This document shows positions 24,206 through 32,923 of a stretch of 40,624 nucleotides of DNA, piece after piece. A program made the translations under genes and the position numbers. This DNA is from an uncultured Pseudomonadota bacterium (GTDB lineage Bacteria; Pseudomonadota; Alphaproteobacteria; RF32; CAG-239): contig CASFJL010000012.1 of NCBI GenBank assembly GCA_949295005.1, positions 1 to 40,624 on the forward strand. Direction: 5' to 3'. Numbering within the stretch: position 1 is the first letter of the stretch; each line of letters starts with the position of its first letter. Under the pieces are notes generated by a model. That model did no database searches and was not told the DNA's origin. It saw only the letters and a program-made list of their open reading frames with translations.

Positions 24206-24490
24206 CTATTTATTTATGTTTATGGTTGAAATAGGTTTGCTATTTGATTGATTATATATAATTATTCTGTCTTCCTTGCCACCACCTGATGCTAATATAT
24301 ATATATAATCATCTTTTATCTTAAAATCTTTAATATAACTTCCGTACGGTTCTTCTAAGTTAACTTTAGCATTAAGTGCAGAAGGGGTTGATGTCTTTTT
24401 GAATAATAACATGATTATGCTAAAACTGCCAATAATCAGTAATAATGTTAAAACAAAAACAATAGACTTTATTAATTTTAATTTATCCAT
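24206..24490 (-). CDS. Small single-pass membrane protein, DUF6476-like
   Basis: A 94-aa protein with one N-terminal membrane helix (IVFVLTLLLIIGSFSIIMLLF) and a short beta-rich outer domain (YIKDFKIKDDYIYILA, GGGKEDRIIIYN). Its form and position, divergent from an rluD-rpoH pair, fit a family seen in many alphaproteobacteria (DUF6476 as I recall it). The start at MDKLK follows AAGGG. A longer frame upstream would run into the rluD regulatory region. It ends 14 bases before the acidic 298-aa gene on the same strand, so it may share transcription with the secretion cluster although it looks like a core gene. Confidence 0.72.
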   Translation of the reverse strand: MDKLKLIKSIVFVLTLLLIIGSFSIIMLLFKKTSTPSALNAKVNLEEPYGSYIKDFKIKDDYIYILASGGGKEDRIIIYNQSNSKPISTININK

Positions 24491-24566
24491 ATTGATACCC
24501 TTGGTTAATCTTCTTGCAAAATTGTATTTTATTTGTATGCTATTTTTGAAGGAGTTGCAATCTAAA

Positions 24567-25538
24567 ATGATTATTAATAATAACATATATACGTCACCAT
24601 TAGTTAATAAAGATTATAAAGGCAACAGAATTGACAAATTTTTGAGTGCTTGTTTTCCTGATTTATCCAGATCGCAAATTCAAAAGTTAATTTTATCAGG
24701 CAATGTGAGTTGTGACGATGTGGTTATTCTTGATAACTCGTTTAAAGTTAAAGAAAATGATGCTTATCAGATTTTTGTTCCTCCGGCTGTTGAGGCTGAG
24801 CCTAAGCCTGAAAATATTCCTTTGAATATTATATATGAAGATAATGATTTGATTGTGGTTGATAAACCTGCCGGAATGGTCGTGCATCCGGCTCCGGGAG
24901 CTTATAACGCAACTTTGGTGAATGCATTGCTGTATCATTGTCAAGATTTGTCCGGAATAGGTGGGGTGAAACGTCCGGGAATCGTGCATCGTATTGATAA
25001 AGACACAAGCGGTTTATTGGTCGTGGCAAAAAATGATTTAGCTCATCGGTTTTTGAGCGAACAGTTCTTTGAACATTCTATTGAAAGAACATATTTTGCT
25101 TTGGTATATAATGTACCTAATCCTCTTAAAGGAAAAATTGTCGGGAATATTGCTCGGAGCTCTTTTGATAGAAAAAAAATGGCCATAGTGCAAACGGGAG
25201 GAAAATATGCCGTGACTAATTATGAAACAATAGAAACTTTTCATAATGCGGCGGCTTTAGTTAAATGTAACTTAGAAACAGGAAGAACACATCAAATCCG
25301 AGTCCATATGTCTTCTATCGGATGCAATTTAATTGGAGATCAAGTTTATGTTAAAAAACAAAAAACGACTCTTAAAGGTTTTGACAATCAAGTAAAGTCT
25401 TTAATTAATTCTTTTCCAAGACAAGCATTGCACGCAACAACGCTTGGTTTTGTTCATCCAACAACCAAAAAATTTATGCAATTTTCTTCTGATTTCCCTG
25501 ATGATTTTTATTCTCTTTGGCAAAACTTAAAGAAATAA
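24567..25538 (+). CDS. rluD: 23S rRNA pseudouridine synthase RluD-type
   Basis: A 323-aa RluA-family pseudouridine synthase. An N-terminal S4 RNA-binding domain (GNRIDKFLSACFPDLSRSQI, about 18-75) precedes the catalytic domain, which has HRIDKDTSGLLVVAKN with the nucleophilic Asp at residue 144 and ETGRTHQIRVH. RluD homologues modify helix 69 of 23S rRNA. The start at 24567 follows GAAGGAG with slightly long spacing; a TTG at 24555 is possible. The pairing with rpoH downstream is a conserved alphaproteobacterial arrangement. Confidence 0.93.
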   Translation: MIINNNIYTSPLVNKDYKGNRIDKFLSACFPDLSRSQIQKLILSGNVSCDDVVILDNSFKVKENDAYQIFVPPAVEAEPKPENIPLNIIYEDNDLIVVDKPAGMVVHPAPGAYNATLVNALLYHCQDLSGIGGVKRPGIVHRIDKDTSGLLVVAKNDLAHRFLSEQFFEHSIERTYFALVYNVPNPLKGKIVGNIARSSFDRKKMAIVQTGGKYAVTNYETIETFHNAAALVKCNLETGRTHQIRVHMSSIGCNLIGDQVYVKKQKTTLKGFDNQVKSLINSFPRQALHATTLGFVHPTTKKFMQFSSDFPDDFYSLWQNLKK

Positions 25539-25572
25539 AGTTGTATTTTTGTGAAATTTTCTAAAAAAACGC

Positions 25573-25600
25573 TAGACAACTTAATATTTTTAGTTATAAT
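25573..25600 (+). promoter_or_regulatory. Sigma70 promoter of rpoH
   Basis: TAGACA (25573-25578) and a perfect TATAAT (25595-25600) are 16 bases apart. The start of transcription would lie about 30 bases before the ATG, in the gap between rluD and rpoH. Confidence 0.7.
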
Positions 25601-25638
25601 CTATTTTATATTATTAGTTGACAGTTCAAGAGGCGTTT

Positions 25639-26514
25639 ATGGGAAAAAATAAGCTTGTTTTGGGATTTGATTTTTCTCCTGAAATTAATTTGGGGCGTTA
25701 TTTGCAAAAAATAAGGTCTTTTCCGATTCTTTCACCTGAAGAAGAATTTTTATTGGCTAATGAATATATAATAAATAAAAGTTCTGCGGCTTCTCAAAAA
25801 ATGCTGACTTCCCATTTGCGTTTGGTTGTTAAAATTGCTGCTCAATTTAGAGGTTATGGATTGCCCTTGGCTGAAATGATTGCCGAGGGCAATATTGGTT
25901 TAATTTTGGCCTTAAATAAATTTAATCCTCAAATGGGATGCCGATTTTCTACTTATGCTATGTGGTGGATTAAGGCTTGTATTCAAAAATATATTCTTTC
26001 TTCTTGGTCTTTGGTTAAAATAGGTACAACGACTGCTCAAAAAAAATTGTTCTTTAACTTGAAAAAAATTAAAGAAAAATTGCAGCTTCTTGATGATACA
26101 GATTTTTCAGATAAAATTATTTTTGAAATTGCTGATTATTTTGATGTCTCTGCTCAAGAAGTTATTAATATGAATGAGAGAATTAAAAATCATGATGGGT
26201 CTTTAAATGTGGTGTTAAAAGATGATGAACAAGGTTCTGAATGGTTGGATTTTGTAGCTGATAAAAAACCTAATCAAGAAGAAGTTTTTAGCGCTCATGA
26301 AGATTATTCTAGAAAAAAGAAAATTTTTGAGGCATCTCTTGTGTGCTTAACTCAACGAGAAAAAGAAATTCTTTTTAAGCGTAGATTGCAAGCAAAAGCT
26401 AATACTCTTGAAAATTTGAGTTTAGAATATGCTATTTCTAAAGAAAGAGTTCGGCAAATTGAATTTAATTCTATTAAAAAAATTAAAAATTTTATTGCTC
26501 AAAATAAAGCTTAA
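25639..26514 (+). CDS. rpoH: RNA polymerase heat-shock sigma factor RpoH (sigma32)
   Basis: A 291-aa sigma70-family factor that directs heat-shock transcription. Region 2 reads HLRLVVKIAAQFRGYGLPLAEM and GCRFSTYAMWWIKACIQKYIL; region 2.4/3 has SWSLVKIGTTTAQKKLFFNL, the RpoH-box sequence that separates it from RpoD. Region 4 ends with SKERVRQIEFNSIKKI. The start at ATG 25639 follows AAGAGG; an in-frame TTG at 25618 lacks a good site. It ends only 4 bases from the end of a convergent membrane-protein gene with no clear terminator between them. Confidence 0.95.
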   Translation: MGKNKLVLGFDFSPEINLGRYLQKIRSFPILSPEEEFLLANEYIINKSSAASQKMLTSHLRLVVKIAAQFRGYGLPLAEMIAEGNIGLILALNKFNPQMGCRFSTYAMWWIKACIQKYILSSWSLVKIGTTTAQKKLFFNLKKIKEKLQLLDDTDFSDKIIFEIADYFDVSAQEVINMNERIKNHDGSLNVVLKDDEQGSEWLDFVADKKPNQEEVFSAHEDYSRKKKIFEASLVCLTQREKEILFKRRLQAKANTLENLSLEYAISKERVRQIEFNSIKKIKNFIAQNKA

Positions 26515-26518
26515 TATT

Positions 26519-27010
26519 TTATGATTTTTGATTGATTTGCTCGTTTATAATATTTTCTCCCCATTCTTCAGAAATTTTATTTAATTGCTTATCTATGGCA
26601 ACTAATCTTCTTTGAGAAGAACTCTTACTCATCATTACAAATAAATTAGGCATTTCATAATATAATACAAATCCCAGCGCTGCTGAACCAAGCATTATTA
26701 TCATATTAAAAACATTTCCAACCAAACTTATGGCATAATCCATTTCCATCTGATTTAACAAATTTACCAAATATACAAATAATCCAGACACGTTAAAACA
26801 CCCTACAATTATAAGTTTGGCCGAATTTTTGGGGTCTATTAACATAATGGTTATTGTGGGAAGTAATCCTACGAATACAACAATCAAAATAGGCAGAGCT
26901 GATGAGGCTATCATGGTTAAAAAAACAGCTAAGAGCATCTTTCTGCCTAAAGACAAAGATTTAAAAGATTGAGATAGGTTGTTTTTTTGACGTGTATTAA
27001 CTTTTTTCAT
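26519..27010 (-). CDS. Multi-pass membrane protein coupled to the pseudokinase gene
   Basis: A 163-aa protein with about four hydrophobic segments (about 25-48, 49-60, 65-88 and 100-122) and a charged C-terminal helix (RRLVAIDKQLNKISEEW). I do not recognise the family. The start is taken at 27010, where ATG overlaps the TGA of the kinase-like gene as ATGA, the usual form of translational coupling; an ATG at 27022 in the same frame is also possible. The coupling implies equal synthesis and probably a physical complex with the preceding membrane-anchored pseudokinase. Confidence 0.8.
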   Translation of the reverse strand: MKKVNTRQKNNLSQSFKSLSLGRKMLLAVFLTMIASSALPILIVVFVGLLPTITIMLIDPKNSAKLIIVGCFNVSGLFVYLVNLLNQMEMDYAISLVGNVFNMIIMLGSAALGFVLYYEMPNLFVMMSKSSSQRRLVAIDKQLNKISEEWGENIINEQINQKS

Positions 27011-29061
27011 TTTGTTATCCATTCAATTAAATTATATGTGAATGAGGCAACCATAGTCATTACAGCCAAAATACTGGTAAACTTTAATGCATTATTTTTG
27101 GCTTCTTCTATTATTTTGTTGCTTTGAGTTAAAATTTTATTCTTTTCATATATCAAAGACATGATTTCTTTTTTTGTTTTTTTGTATTGTTCGTTGTCTT
27201 TGTCTTTTATTTCAGGGTCTTCCAAAGCTTGATAAATCTCTATAATCTTACCGCTCTTACTGACTTTAACCAAGCTTTTTTCAACTTTCTTTTGAGTCTT
27301 TAAGTTATGATAACTTTCTATTATGGGCTTTGATACGCTTGATAACCATTGACCAAGATTGATAACTTGAATTGGACCGTAGTTCTTTTGCATATCAGCA
27401 TATAGTCTGATTATGGCTGAAATTTGTAATGATTCTTTTTGAGAATTTAAATCTAATAAAATTCCATCTATTTTTTTGCCCAATTTGCTTCTTAAAAAAG
27501 CAATCAAATTTTTATCATATGGAAGAATGGTACCTTTTATCGCAGCATAATTTTTATCTAATGCTTTTAATACTCTGGCGGCATTCGTGACATATTCTTT
27601 TCCTATTAACGGACTAAGACAAGGTAAATCATCATCTAGATCATATATAATTCTATCTAATCCATAGCCGATATCATTGCGGTTGATATTGATTTTAACC
27701 TCGGATATGTTGCCGGGGGCTCTAAGGTTCTCTTGTTTGATGTACCAATTTCTGATTAAATCTGAAGAAAATAAATCTTTAAAATTATCATAATTGATGT
27801 TGTGACGAATGCAGTAAAAAATTGCTTTTGACACTCCGTCCGGAAATATGGATATATCTCTTAAATGTATTGGTGCATGAGGGTCTAGCAATAAACAAAA
27901 TTCTGCAATGATAATACCTTGGCTTGACGTCTCATTTATTTGAGAGCAAATTTTCTCTGCTTCAGCATATAAATCTTCATTTTCTAACCCACTTTTTATC
28001 CATTCTGATAGCTTTTTGTTTTTGATTAAATCCCATGCTTCTGTTGGATTTAAATATAAATTATAAGCAACATCTTTGGCAGAGTAGCATTTTTCTCCGT
28101 TTATGGTCAAAGATCTTTTTATCTTTTCTGTTTGAACATTCATTCCAATATATTGGTTTTTGCCTTCTAAAAAGTTGTATATTTGAATGAAATTCCATCT
28201 GGTATTAATATTATCATCCAACATTCCTTTGAACATGTTGTTAAAATTGAGCATATTCGAGGGAAGTTTTTCTTCTGTTGTTAGAGCGGCATACGAGCCT
28301 TTTTTCATTTTGATACGGATTGCTTCTGCTGTACTAACATCACTTAATGGTTCTTTTTCCATCAAAAGTCTTAAGCATGTGGCTCCAATAGCATATAAGT
28401 CATTTTTTTCTGTTCCGTTTCCTCTTCCAAATGCAAATGACATCAAGCTTTCTGTTGTTTCATATGCGTTAGGTTGATAAAATGCCGGAAAACTTGCTAA
28501 GCAATCTCCTAATATTATTTCATTATATTCTTTGTTCTTAAAGAACAAATTGTCCGGTCTTATTGCTCGGTGGGTTAAACCATAGCCTTTCAAGGTTTCT
28601 ACAACCGATATTAAACTTAATATGATAGATTTAAGTTTTTGAGGATTGTTTTTTAAATTTAACTTATCCAAATTATCAAGGACTTTCCCTCCTTGAGGAA
28701 CGGCATAAATTAAAACAACGGTATTTTGATTTTGTTTGGTATCAAATACAATACCATATTCTATTAATTTTAATAAATTTGAATGCTCGATGGATTTGAA
28801 ATAGGGTAAGTATGAATTTCTTGGGCAAGTTTCATTGCTACAGATTAGGGCAAAAAGTTCTCTTCTGTTATCGATTCTATCCGAGACTTTGTACGCACTT
28901 GCACCATTTTGATTAAGCCATGGCAATGGTTGGTTAAAGTGAACTTCAAATCTTTCTTTAACTAAAGTTTTTTTATTTTCCGAATCGGAAAATATTACAT
29001 TTTCTTCATTAACTTGCTCTGTTTTTTCATTTTCTTCTAGTATTTTTTCTTGTTCTGCCAT
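27007..29061 (-). CDS. Membrane-anchored protein kinase-like protein (probable pseudokinase)
   Basis: A 684-aa protein with a Ser/Thr-kinase-like region at about residues 35-300. The catalytic loop reads GLTHRAIRPDNLFF: the HRD aspartate is Ala (H164-R-A) and the Lys position is Arg, while Asn171 is kept. The DFG position reads GDC (185-187) and the helix-F motif is present as DLYAIG. No glycine-rich loop is evident. Without the catalytic Asp, phosphotransfer is unlikely, so a scaffold or sensor role is inferred. About 300 residues of unrecognised helical sequence follow, then a C-terminal membrane helix (SILAVMTMVASFTYNLIEW). The start follows AAGAGAAC. The membrane-protein gene overlaps its stop codon. 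Confidence 0.8.
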   Translation of the reverse strand: MAEQEKILEENEKTEQVNEENVIFSDSENKKTLVKERFEVHFNQPLPWLNQNGASAYKVSDRIDNRRELFALICSNETCPRNSYLPYFKSIEHSNLLKLIEYGIVFDTKQNQNTVVLIYAVPQGGKVLDNLDKLNLKNNPQKLKSIILSLISVVETLKGYGLTHRAIRPDNLFFKNKEYNEIILGDCLASFPAFYQPNAYETTESLMSFAFGRGNGTEKNDLYAIGATCLRLLMEKEPLSDVSTAEAIRIKMKKGSYAALTTEEKLPSNMLNFNNMFKGMLDDNINTRWNFIQIYNFLEGKNQYIGMNVQTEKIKRSLTINGEKCYSAKDVAYNLYLNPTEAWDLIKNKKLSEWIKSGLENEDLYAEAEKICSQINETSSQGIIIAEFCLLLDPHAPIHLRDISIFPDGVSKAIFYCIRHNINYDNFKDLFSSDLIRNWYIKQENLRAPGNISEVKININRNDIGYGLDRIIYDLDDDLPCLSPLIGKEYVTNAARVLKALDKNYAAIKGTILPYDKNLIAFLRSKLGKKIDGILLDLNSQKESLQISAIIRLYADMQKNYGPIQVINLGQWLSSVSKPIIESYHNLKTQKKVEKSLVKVSKSGKIIEIYQALEDPEIKDKDNEQYKKTKKEIMSLIYEKNKILTQSNKIIEEAKNNALKFTSILAVMTMVASFTYNLIEWITK

Positions 29062-29131
29062 GTTTTTGTTCTCTTAATTACTTTAATTTGATATAATCTT
29101 AATATATATATGTTAATAAAGAACAAATAAA

Positions 29132-29160
29132 TTGTGAAAAAAAATTTTATGTATTATAAA
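29132..29160 (+). promoter_or_regulatory. Possible promoter of the PAS/GGDEF-like gene
   Basis: TTGTGA (29132-29137) and TATAAA (29155-29160) with 17 bases between. The -35 box is weak. The gap also holds AT-rich sequence that could serve the divergent pseudokinase gene. Confidence 0.45.
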
Positions 29161-29194
29161 TGTAAAAAATGACATAATAAGATATGGTTGAAAT

Positions 29195-30301
29195 ATGGCT
29201 GATCAAGATAAAATTAATTTTGGACCAAATAACTTAACATTTTTAGAAAGACCTGAGGTCGGTGTGGCTGCTAATGTTGATATTGGATTCTTACAAAAAG
29301 CAGCTGGTATGGGAATTGATCTTGATAGTTTAGAGACCCCTGATGATAGCGGTGTTGCGCAAAAAAATAAAATATTTGCTCCTCAACCGATTCAGTTCGA
29401 TGATAATTTAAATCAAAATATGCCTAAAAGTGTCAGACTCAAAAACGAGTGGGGCACTTTTTCTTTATCTATGAGTGATGCTGTTTTGAAAATTTTTGAA
29501 CTTTCTGACAGACCTTTTATTATTATTCGTGATGATAATATTGTATATATGAATAATACAGCTTTGGCTATTCTTGAAATCTCTAATCTGCAAAGTATTT
29601 CCGGTACAAACTTTTGGAATTATGTTGATAAACAAGATTGGGAAATGTTGGCTCAAAGTATCGGAACAATGCTTACTGACGGTAAATCTGTTCAGGTTCG
29701 TTTGAAAACAACCAAGGAAAGAATTTATAAAATTAATTTACAAGCAATGTATATTGATGATACCGAGCATTTTACATTTGTGTTGGTCGGTGATAGAAAA
29801 GTTAAATATAATCCGGGTGCCGGTTTATATGATGCCGTAACTGGATTGCCTAATTTTTATTTGTTTGAAGATAGAGTCCAGATTGCCGTTAATAATGAAA
29901 AATATAAAGATATTCGTCAAAAAAGAAATATGATGGCCGTTTTAGGTGTCTCTATTGATAATATGGATGAACTTAAAGAGGCTAATATGGTTGACTTTGT
30001 GTTGAAAAAGTTGGCCTCTAAGTTGGTGTTTCGTTTGAAAAAAAGTTATACGGTTGCTCGTGGCTTAAAATATCCTTTCTGGTTTTTGATTAATGATTTT
30101 AACAATGAGCATGACTTGGAAGTTGAATTGGAAAAAATTAAAGCAATTTTTGATGAACTGATTGTTGGTAATTATACTGATTATAGCATTTCAACCAGCT
30201 TTGGTTATAGTGTTTATCCTAACAATGCCAAAACTGCAAACAAGCTTATCGAAACCGCAATTGATGCTATTCGGACTGCGGTAAGATACAAACAAAGTTA
30301 A
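29195..30301 (+). CDS. PAS protein with degenerate GGDEF domain
   Basis: A 368-aa soluble protein. After about 90 unassigned residues comes a PAS-like domain (about 92-205; SDRPFIIIRDDNIVYMNNTAL) and then a GGDEF-fold domain (about 210-366) with DAVTGLPNFYLFEDRV at its start and SISTSFGYSVYPN near its end. The signature itself is lost: where R-x-GGDEF is expected the sequence reads ARGLKYPFWFL, with LKYPF at 291-295. It should not make cyclic di-GMP; binding a nucleotide or partner is possible. It is divergent from the pseudokinase gene, and its stop codon overlaps the convergent methyltransferase stop in a shared TTAA. Confidence 0.85.
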   Translation: MADQDKINFGPNNLTFLERPEVGVAANVDIGFLQKAAGMGIDLDSLETPDDSGVAQKNKIFAPQPIQFDDNLNQNMPKSVRLKNEWGTFSLSMSDAVLKIFELSDRPFIIIRDDNIVYMNNTALAILEISNLQSISGTNFWNYVDKQDWEMLAQSIGTMLTDGKSVQVRLKTTKERIYKINLQAMYIDDTEHFTFVLVGDRKVKYNPGAGLYDAVTGLPNFYLFEDRVQIAVNNEKYKDIRQKRNMMAVLGVSIDNMDELKEANMVDFVLKKLASKLVFRLKKSYTVARGLKYPFWFLINDFNNEHDLEVELEKIKAIFDELIVGNYTDYSISTSFGYSVYPNNAKTANKLIETAIDAIRTAVRYKQS

Positions 30302-31047
30302 TCTGTTTTTATATCATCAAAGCTTTTGCCTTCTCTTAAAATTTGGTGGGCAAGGGGGGTATATTCTCCGTTATCTTGGTGCAAAACAAAACCTGAATGG
30401 ATTTTGGTGGGCGTGCGGTTGTCTTTTTGCGCGCGAATAATTACTCTTTTGGCCGGTTGGTTAATTTTGGAATACAAGGGAATAATTTCTATATGACCAA
30501 GCTTTCCGTGAATTGCGGAAAGAATCTCATCAACAGCTTCTGCTCTGTTAACCATATAAAAATATCCTTTAGGGGCAATCATTTTTATACAAAAATTGAT
30601 CCATTCTTTTAGAGAAAATCCGTGATGATTGTGTGCTAACGCTTTGCTCTTGTTTGGAGAAGGCATATCGTTTTCTGAATATGGCGGGTTGCTTATAACG
30701 TGAGCAAAACTGCAATTTTTAATGAAGTCCGGTTTGTTTTTAATATCACAATGAATATATTTTAAAAAATCAAATCCGTTTTCTTTTGCACTCAAATTTG
30801 ATAATTCTGCCAATTCAGGCTGAATTTCTAAACCTTTTATTTGAATGTCTGAATGACAAAATCTGGATGCTAAACATAATGAAATTGCTCCGGTACCCGA
30901 ACCTACATCCAAAATTTCATCTCCTTTTTTGACGTTTGCAATCATAGAAGATAAAAAAACAGCATCCGTTGAGGCTCTGTATCCGTTTTGAGGTTGAAAT
31001 ATTTTAACTCTCTTGTCTAATAAATAATCTTGAGTATAATCTTCCAT
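30298..31047 (-). CDS. TrmN6/YfiC-like SAM-dependent methyltransferase
   Basis: A 249-aa class I methyltransferase. Motif I is LDVGSGTGAISLCLA, and the NPPY motif typical of amino-group methylation of adenine or glutamine is in VISNPPYSEND. The N-terminus (KIFQPQNGYRASTDAVFLSS) matches the tRNA1(Val) A37 N6-methyltransferase family TrmN6. The expected substrate is tRNA, but this is assigned by family. The stop codon is shared with the convergent PAS/GGDEF-like gene through TTAA, leaving no space for a terminator. Confidence 0.87.
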   Translation of the reverse strand: MEDYTQDYLLDKRVKIFQPQNGYRASTDAVFLSSMIANVKKGDEILDVGSGTGAISLCLASRFCHSDIQIKGLEIQPELAELSNLSAKENGFDFLKYIHCDIKNKPDFIKNCSFAHVISNPPYSENDMPSPNKSKALAHNHHGFSLKEWINFCIKMIAPKGYFYMVNRAEAVDEILSAIHGKLGHIEIIPLYSKINQPAKRVIIRAQKDNRTPTKIHSGFVLHQDNGEYTPLAHQILREGKSFDDIKTD

Positions 31048-31103
31048 AACTGAAATGTCCTTTGTTTTTTATTTGGACTTATCTTAAATGGGAATTTATA
31101 AAA

Positions 31104-31949
31104 ATGCTAGATAATATTTTGTGCTTAAAAGAAAAATTTGATGTCTTTATTTTAGATATTTATGGCGTGATTTGGGGCGGAAAAGAACCTATTAAAGGTG
31201 CTTTAGAGGTAATGTTAGAGCTTAAAAAAGCTCAGAAAAAAGTTATTTTATTGTCAAATTCCACATTGCGCCAAAAACAAGCTGAAGAGTTTCAGGCGCA
31301 AAAAGGTTTTATAAAAGGCATACATTATGATGAGGTTTATACTTCTGGTGAGCTTGTGTATGATACATTTTCGCACGATAAAAGAAAGTTGAAGTATTAT
31401 ACCTTTGCACGTCCTAATCCGGAAGTGTTTCAAAATTCTCCTTATCAAGAAGTTTTTAAGCCTGAACAAGCTGATTTTGTTTATATTGGTTCTCCTCAAG
31501 TTTTGGAAAATGGTGTTTGGAAAGATCAATTGAATATAGAATATTTTGAAAAACAACTAAAACAATTTCATCATCTTGGATTGCCGCTTATTTGTGCTAA
31601 TCCAGATTTGAGAGCTTATGAAGACCAGTATGACGAATCTGTGATAAGACAAGGTACAATTGCCAGATATTATGAAGATTTGGGCGGTGAGTTAGAATAT
31701 TTTGGCAAGCCATATCCTTTGATTTTTGATTTTGCTTTGCAAAATACGCAAGCTGTGGATGATAAAATTATGATGGTCGGAGATACTTTGGAAACAGATA
31801 TTTTGGGAGCTAAAACATACGGCATTAAAACCGCATTGGTTATGACCGGAATTGCCAGAGACCATATGAAGGAAGAAGAATTTTCTTCTATGGAAGAATA
31901 TTGCAAAGAGGTGCAAATTATTCCTGATTACATTGTTAAAACAATATAA
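31104..31949 (+). CDS. HAD-superfamily class IIA hydrolase
   Basis: A 281-aa phosphatase of the NagD-like class IIA group (close to the TIGR01459 type as I recall it). Motif I is FILDIYGVIWGG with the nucleophile at D18; the usual second Asp of DxDGT is replaced, as is normal in this subgroup, which reads D-x-x-G-V. Motif II is LLSNSTLR, and motif IV is MMVGDTLETDILGA. The start at 31104 gives the family N-terminus; an earlier in-frame start would add only 14 unlike residues. Substrate unknown. It is followed by a bidirectional terminator. Confidence 0.87.
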   Translation: MLDNILCLKEKFDVFILDIYGVIWGGKEPIKGALEVMLELKKAQKKVILLSNSTLRQKQAEEFQAQKGFIKGIHYDEVYTSGELVYDTFSHDKRKLKYYTFARPNPEVFQNSPYQEVFKPEQADFVYIGSPQVLENGVWKDQLNIEYFEKQLKQFHHLGLPLICANPDLRAYEDQYDESVIRQGTIARYYEDLGGELEYFGKPYPLIFDFALQNTQAVDDKIMMVGDTLETDILGAKTYGIKTALVMTGIARDHMKEEEFSSMEEYCKEVQIIPDYIVKTI

Positions 31950-31950
31950 A

Positions 31951-31977
31951 AAAATGCGGAAAAACCGCATTTTTTTT
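31951..31977. terminator. Bidirectional terminator between HAD gene and tsaC
   Basis: AAAATGCGG and CCGCATTTT pair around AAAAA with A and T runs on the flanks. It ends both convergent transcripts. Confidence 0.88.
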
Positions 31978-32923
31978 ATTCTTTATAAGAAGCTCTTTTT
32001 ATTCTGTCATTAATCGCCAAACCCAAATCATTTTCCGGAATAGGGGCAATGGCAATGCCTTTGAAATTGCTTTGTTGGTCAGCAAATCTTAAATATGCAA
32101 ATAAGTTTGCCGCTGCTTCTCTTAAATTTGCGCTGGGGCTTAAGTTTATATGTGCGTTAGGCGTGTTGCCAAAACCAATATAAAATTCATCAGCCTTTGG
32201 CTCGGTTACGTTAATTCTTAACTCTCTTGCCGGAGCATAATGTTTTAACAATTGTCCGGGGGCAGAGGGTTTATTGGGATCTCCGTGTGAAATTAAGATT
32301 TTTTCACCGGTATATTCTTCCAGTTCTTCTTTGCTCATTCCGCCGGCTCTTAACATAACAATATCTTTGGTGGTTAAATCAATGATGGTGGTTTCAACAC
32401 CAACGGTGCATCGTCCACCGTCTAAAATCATATCAACTTTATCTCCTAAGCTGTTATAAACATGATGAGCCGTTGTGGGAGATATGCTTTTGAACTTGTT
32501 TGCCGAAGGGGCGGCAATCGGAGTGCCTGATTTTTTGATTAATTCAAGCGCAATTGGGTGGTTGGGCATTCTCACGGCAATATTGGGTAAGCCTGAGCAG
32601 ACTAAATCTAGGGCAGAATTATTGTCTTTTCTTTTCAAAACAAAAGTCAATGGTCCGGGCCAGAAATGTTTGGCCAAATCCATAACACGGCTGTCTGTTT
32701 GGGCATATTCGGGCAAAAAGTCAATATCTGCAATATGAGAGATTAACGGGTCAAAAGTAGGGCGTTGTTTTGCTTCAAAAATATTGGCCACGGCTTTGGC
32801 ATCGTACACGTTGGCACCCAAGCCATAAACCGTATCCGTCGGGAAGGCAACCAAACCGCCGTTTTTTATAACTTCTGCGGCTTTTGCTATGTTTTCCGGT
32901 GTATTTTCAAAAATATTATTCAT
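31976..32923 (-). CDS. tsaC: L-threonylcarbamoyladenylate synthase (Sua5/TsaC family)
   Basis: A 315-aa enzyme that makes threonylcarbamoyl-AMP from Thr, bicarbonate and ATP for the t6A37 modification of tRNA. The YrdC/Sua5 core has PTDTVYGLGAN (29-39), KRPTFDPLI, SGLPNIAVRMPNHP and PIAAPSANKFKSISPT. At 315 aa it is the longer Sua5 form with a C-terminal domain (from GQLLKHYAPARELR), which normally closes over the active site. The start follows AGATAG weakly. It overlaps the SUKH-protein gene by 8 bases, so this essential gene shares a transcript with the HNH/SUKH pair. Confidence 0.94.
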   Translation of the reverse strand: MNNIFENTPENIAKAAEVIKNGGLVAFPTDTVYGLGANVYDAKAVANIFEAKQRPTFDPLISHIADIDFLPEYAQTDSRVMDLAKHFWPGPLTFVLKRKDNNSALDLVCSGLPNIAVRMPNHPIALELIKKSGTPIAAPSANKFKSISPTTAHHVYNSLGDKVDMILDGGRCTVGVETTIIDLTTKDIVMLRAGGMSKEELEEYTGEKILISHGDPNKPSAPGQLLKHYAPARELRINVTEPKADEFYIGFGNTPNAHINLSPSANLREAAANLFAYLRFADQQSNFKGIAIAPIPENDLGLAINDRIKRASYKE

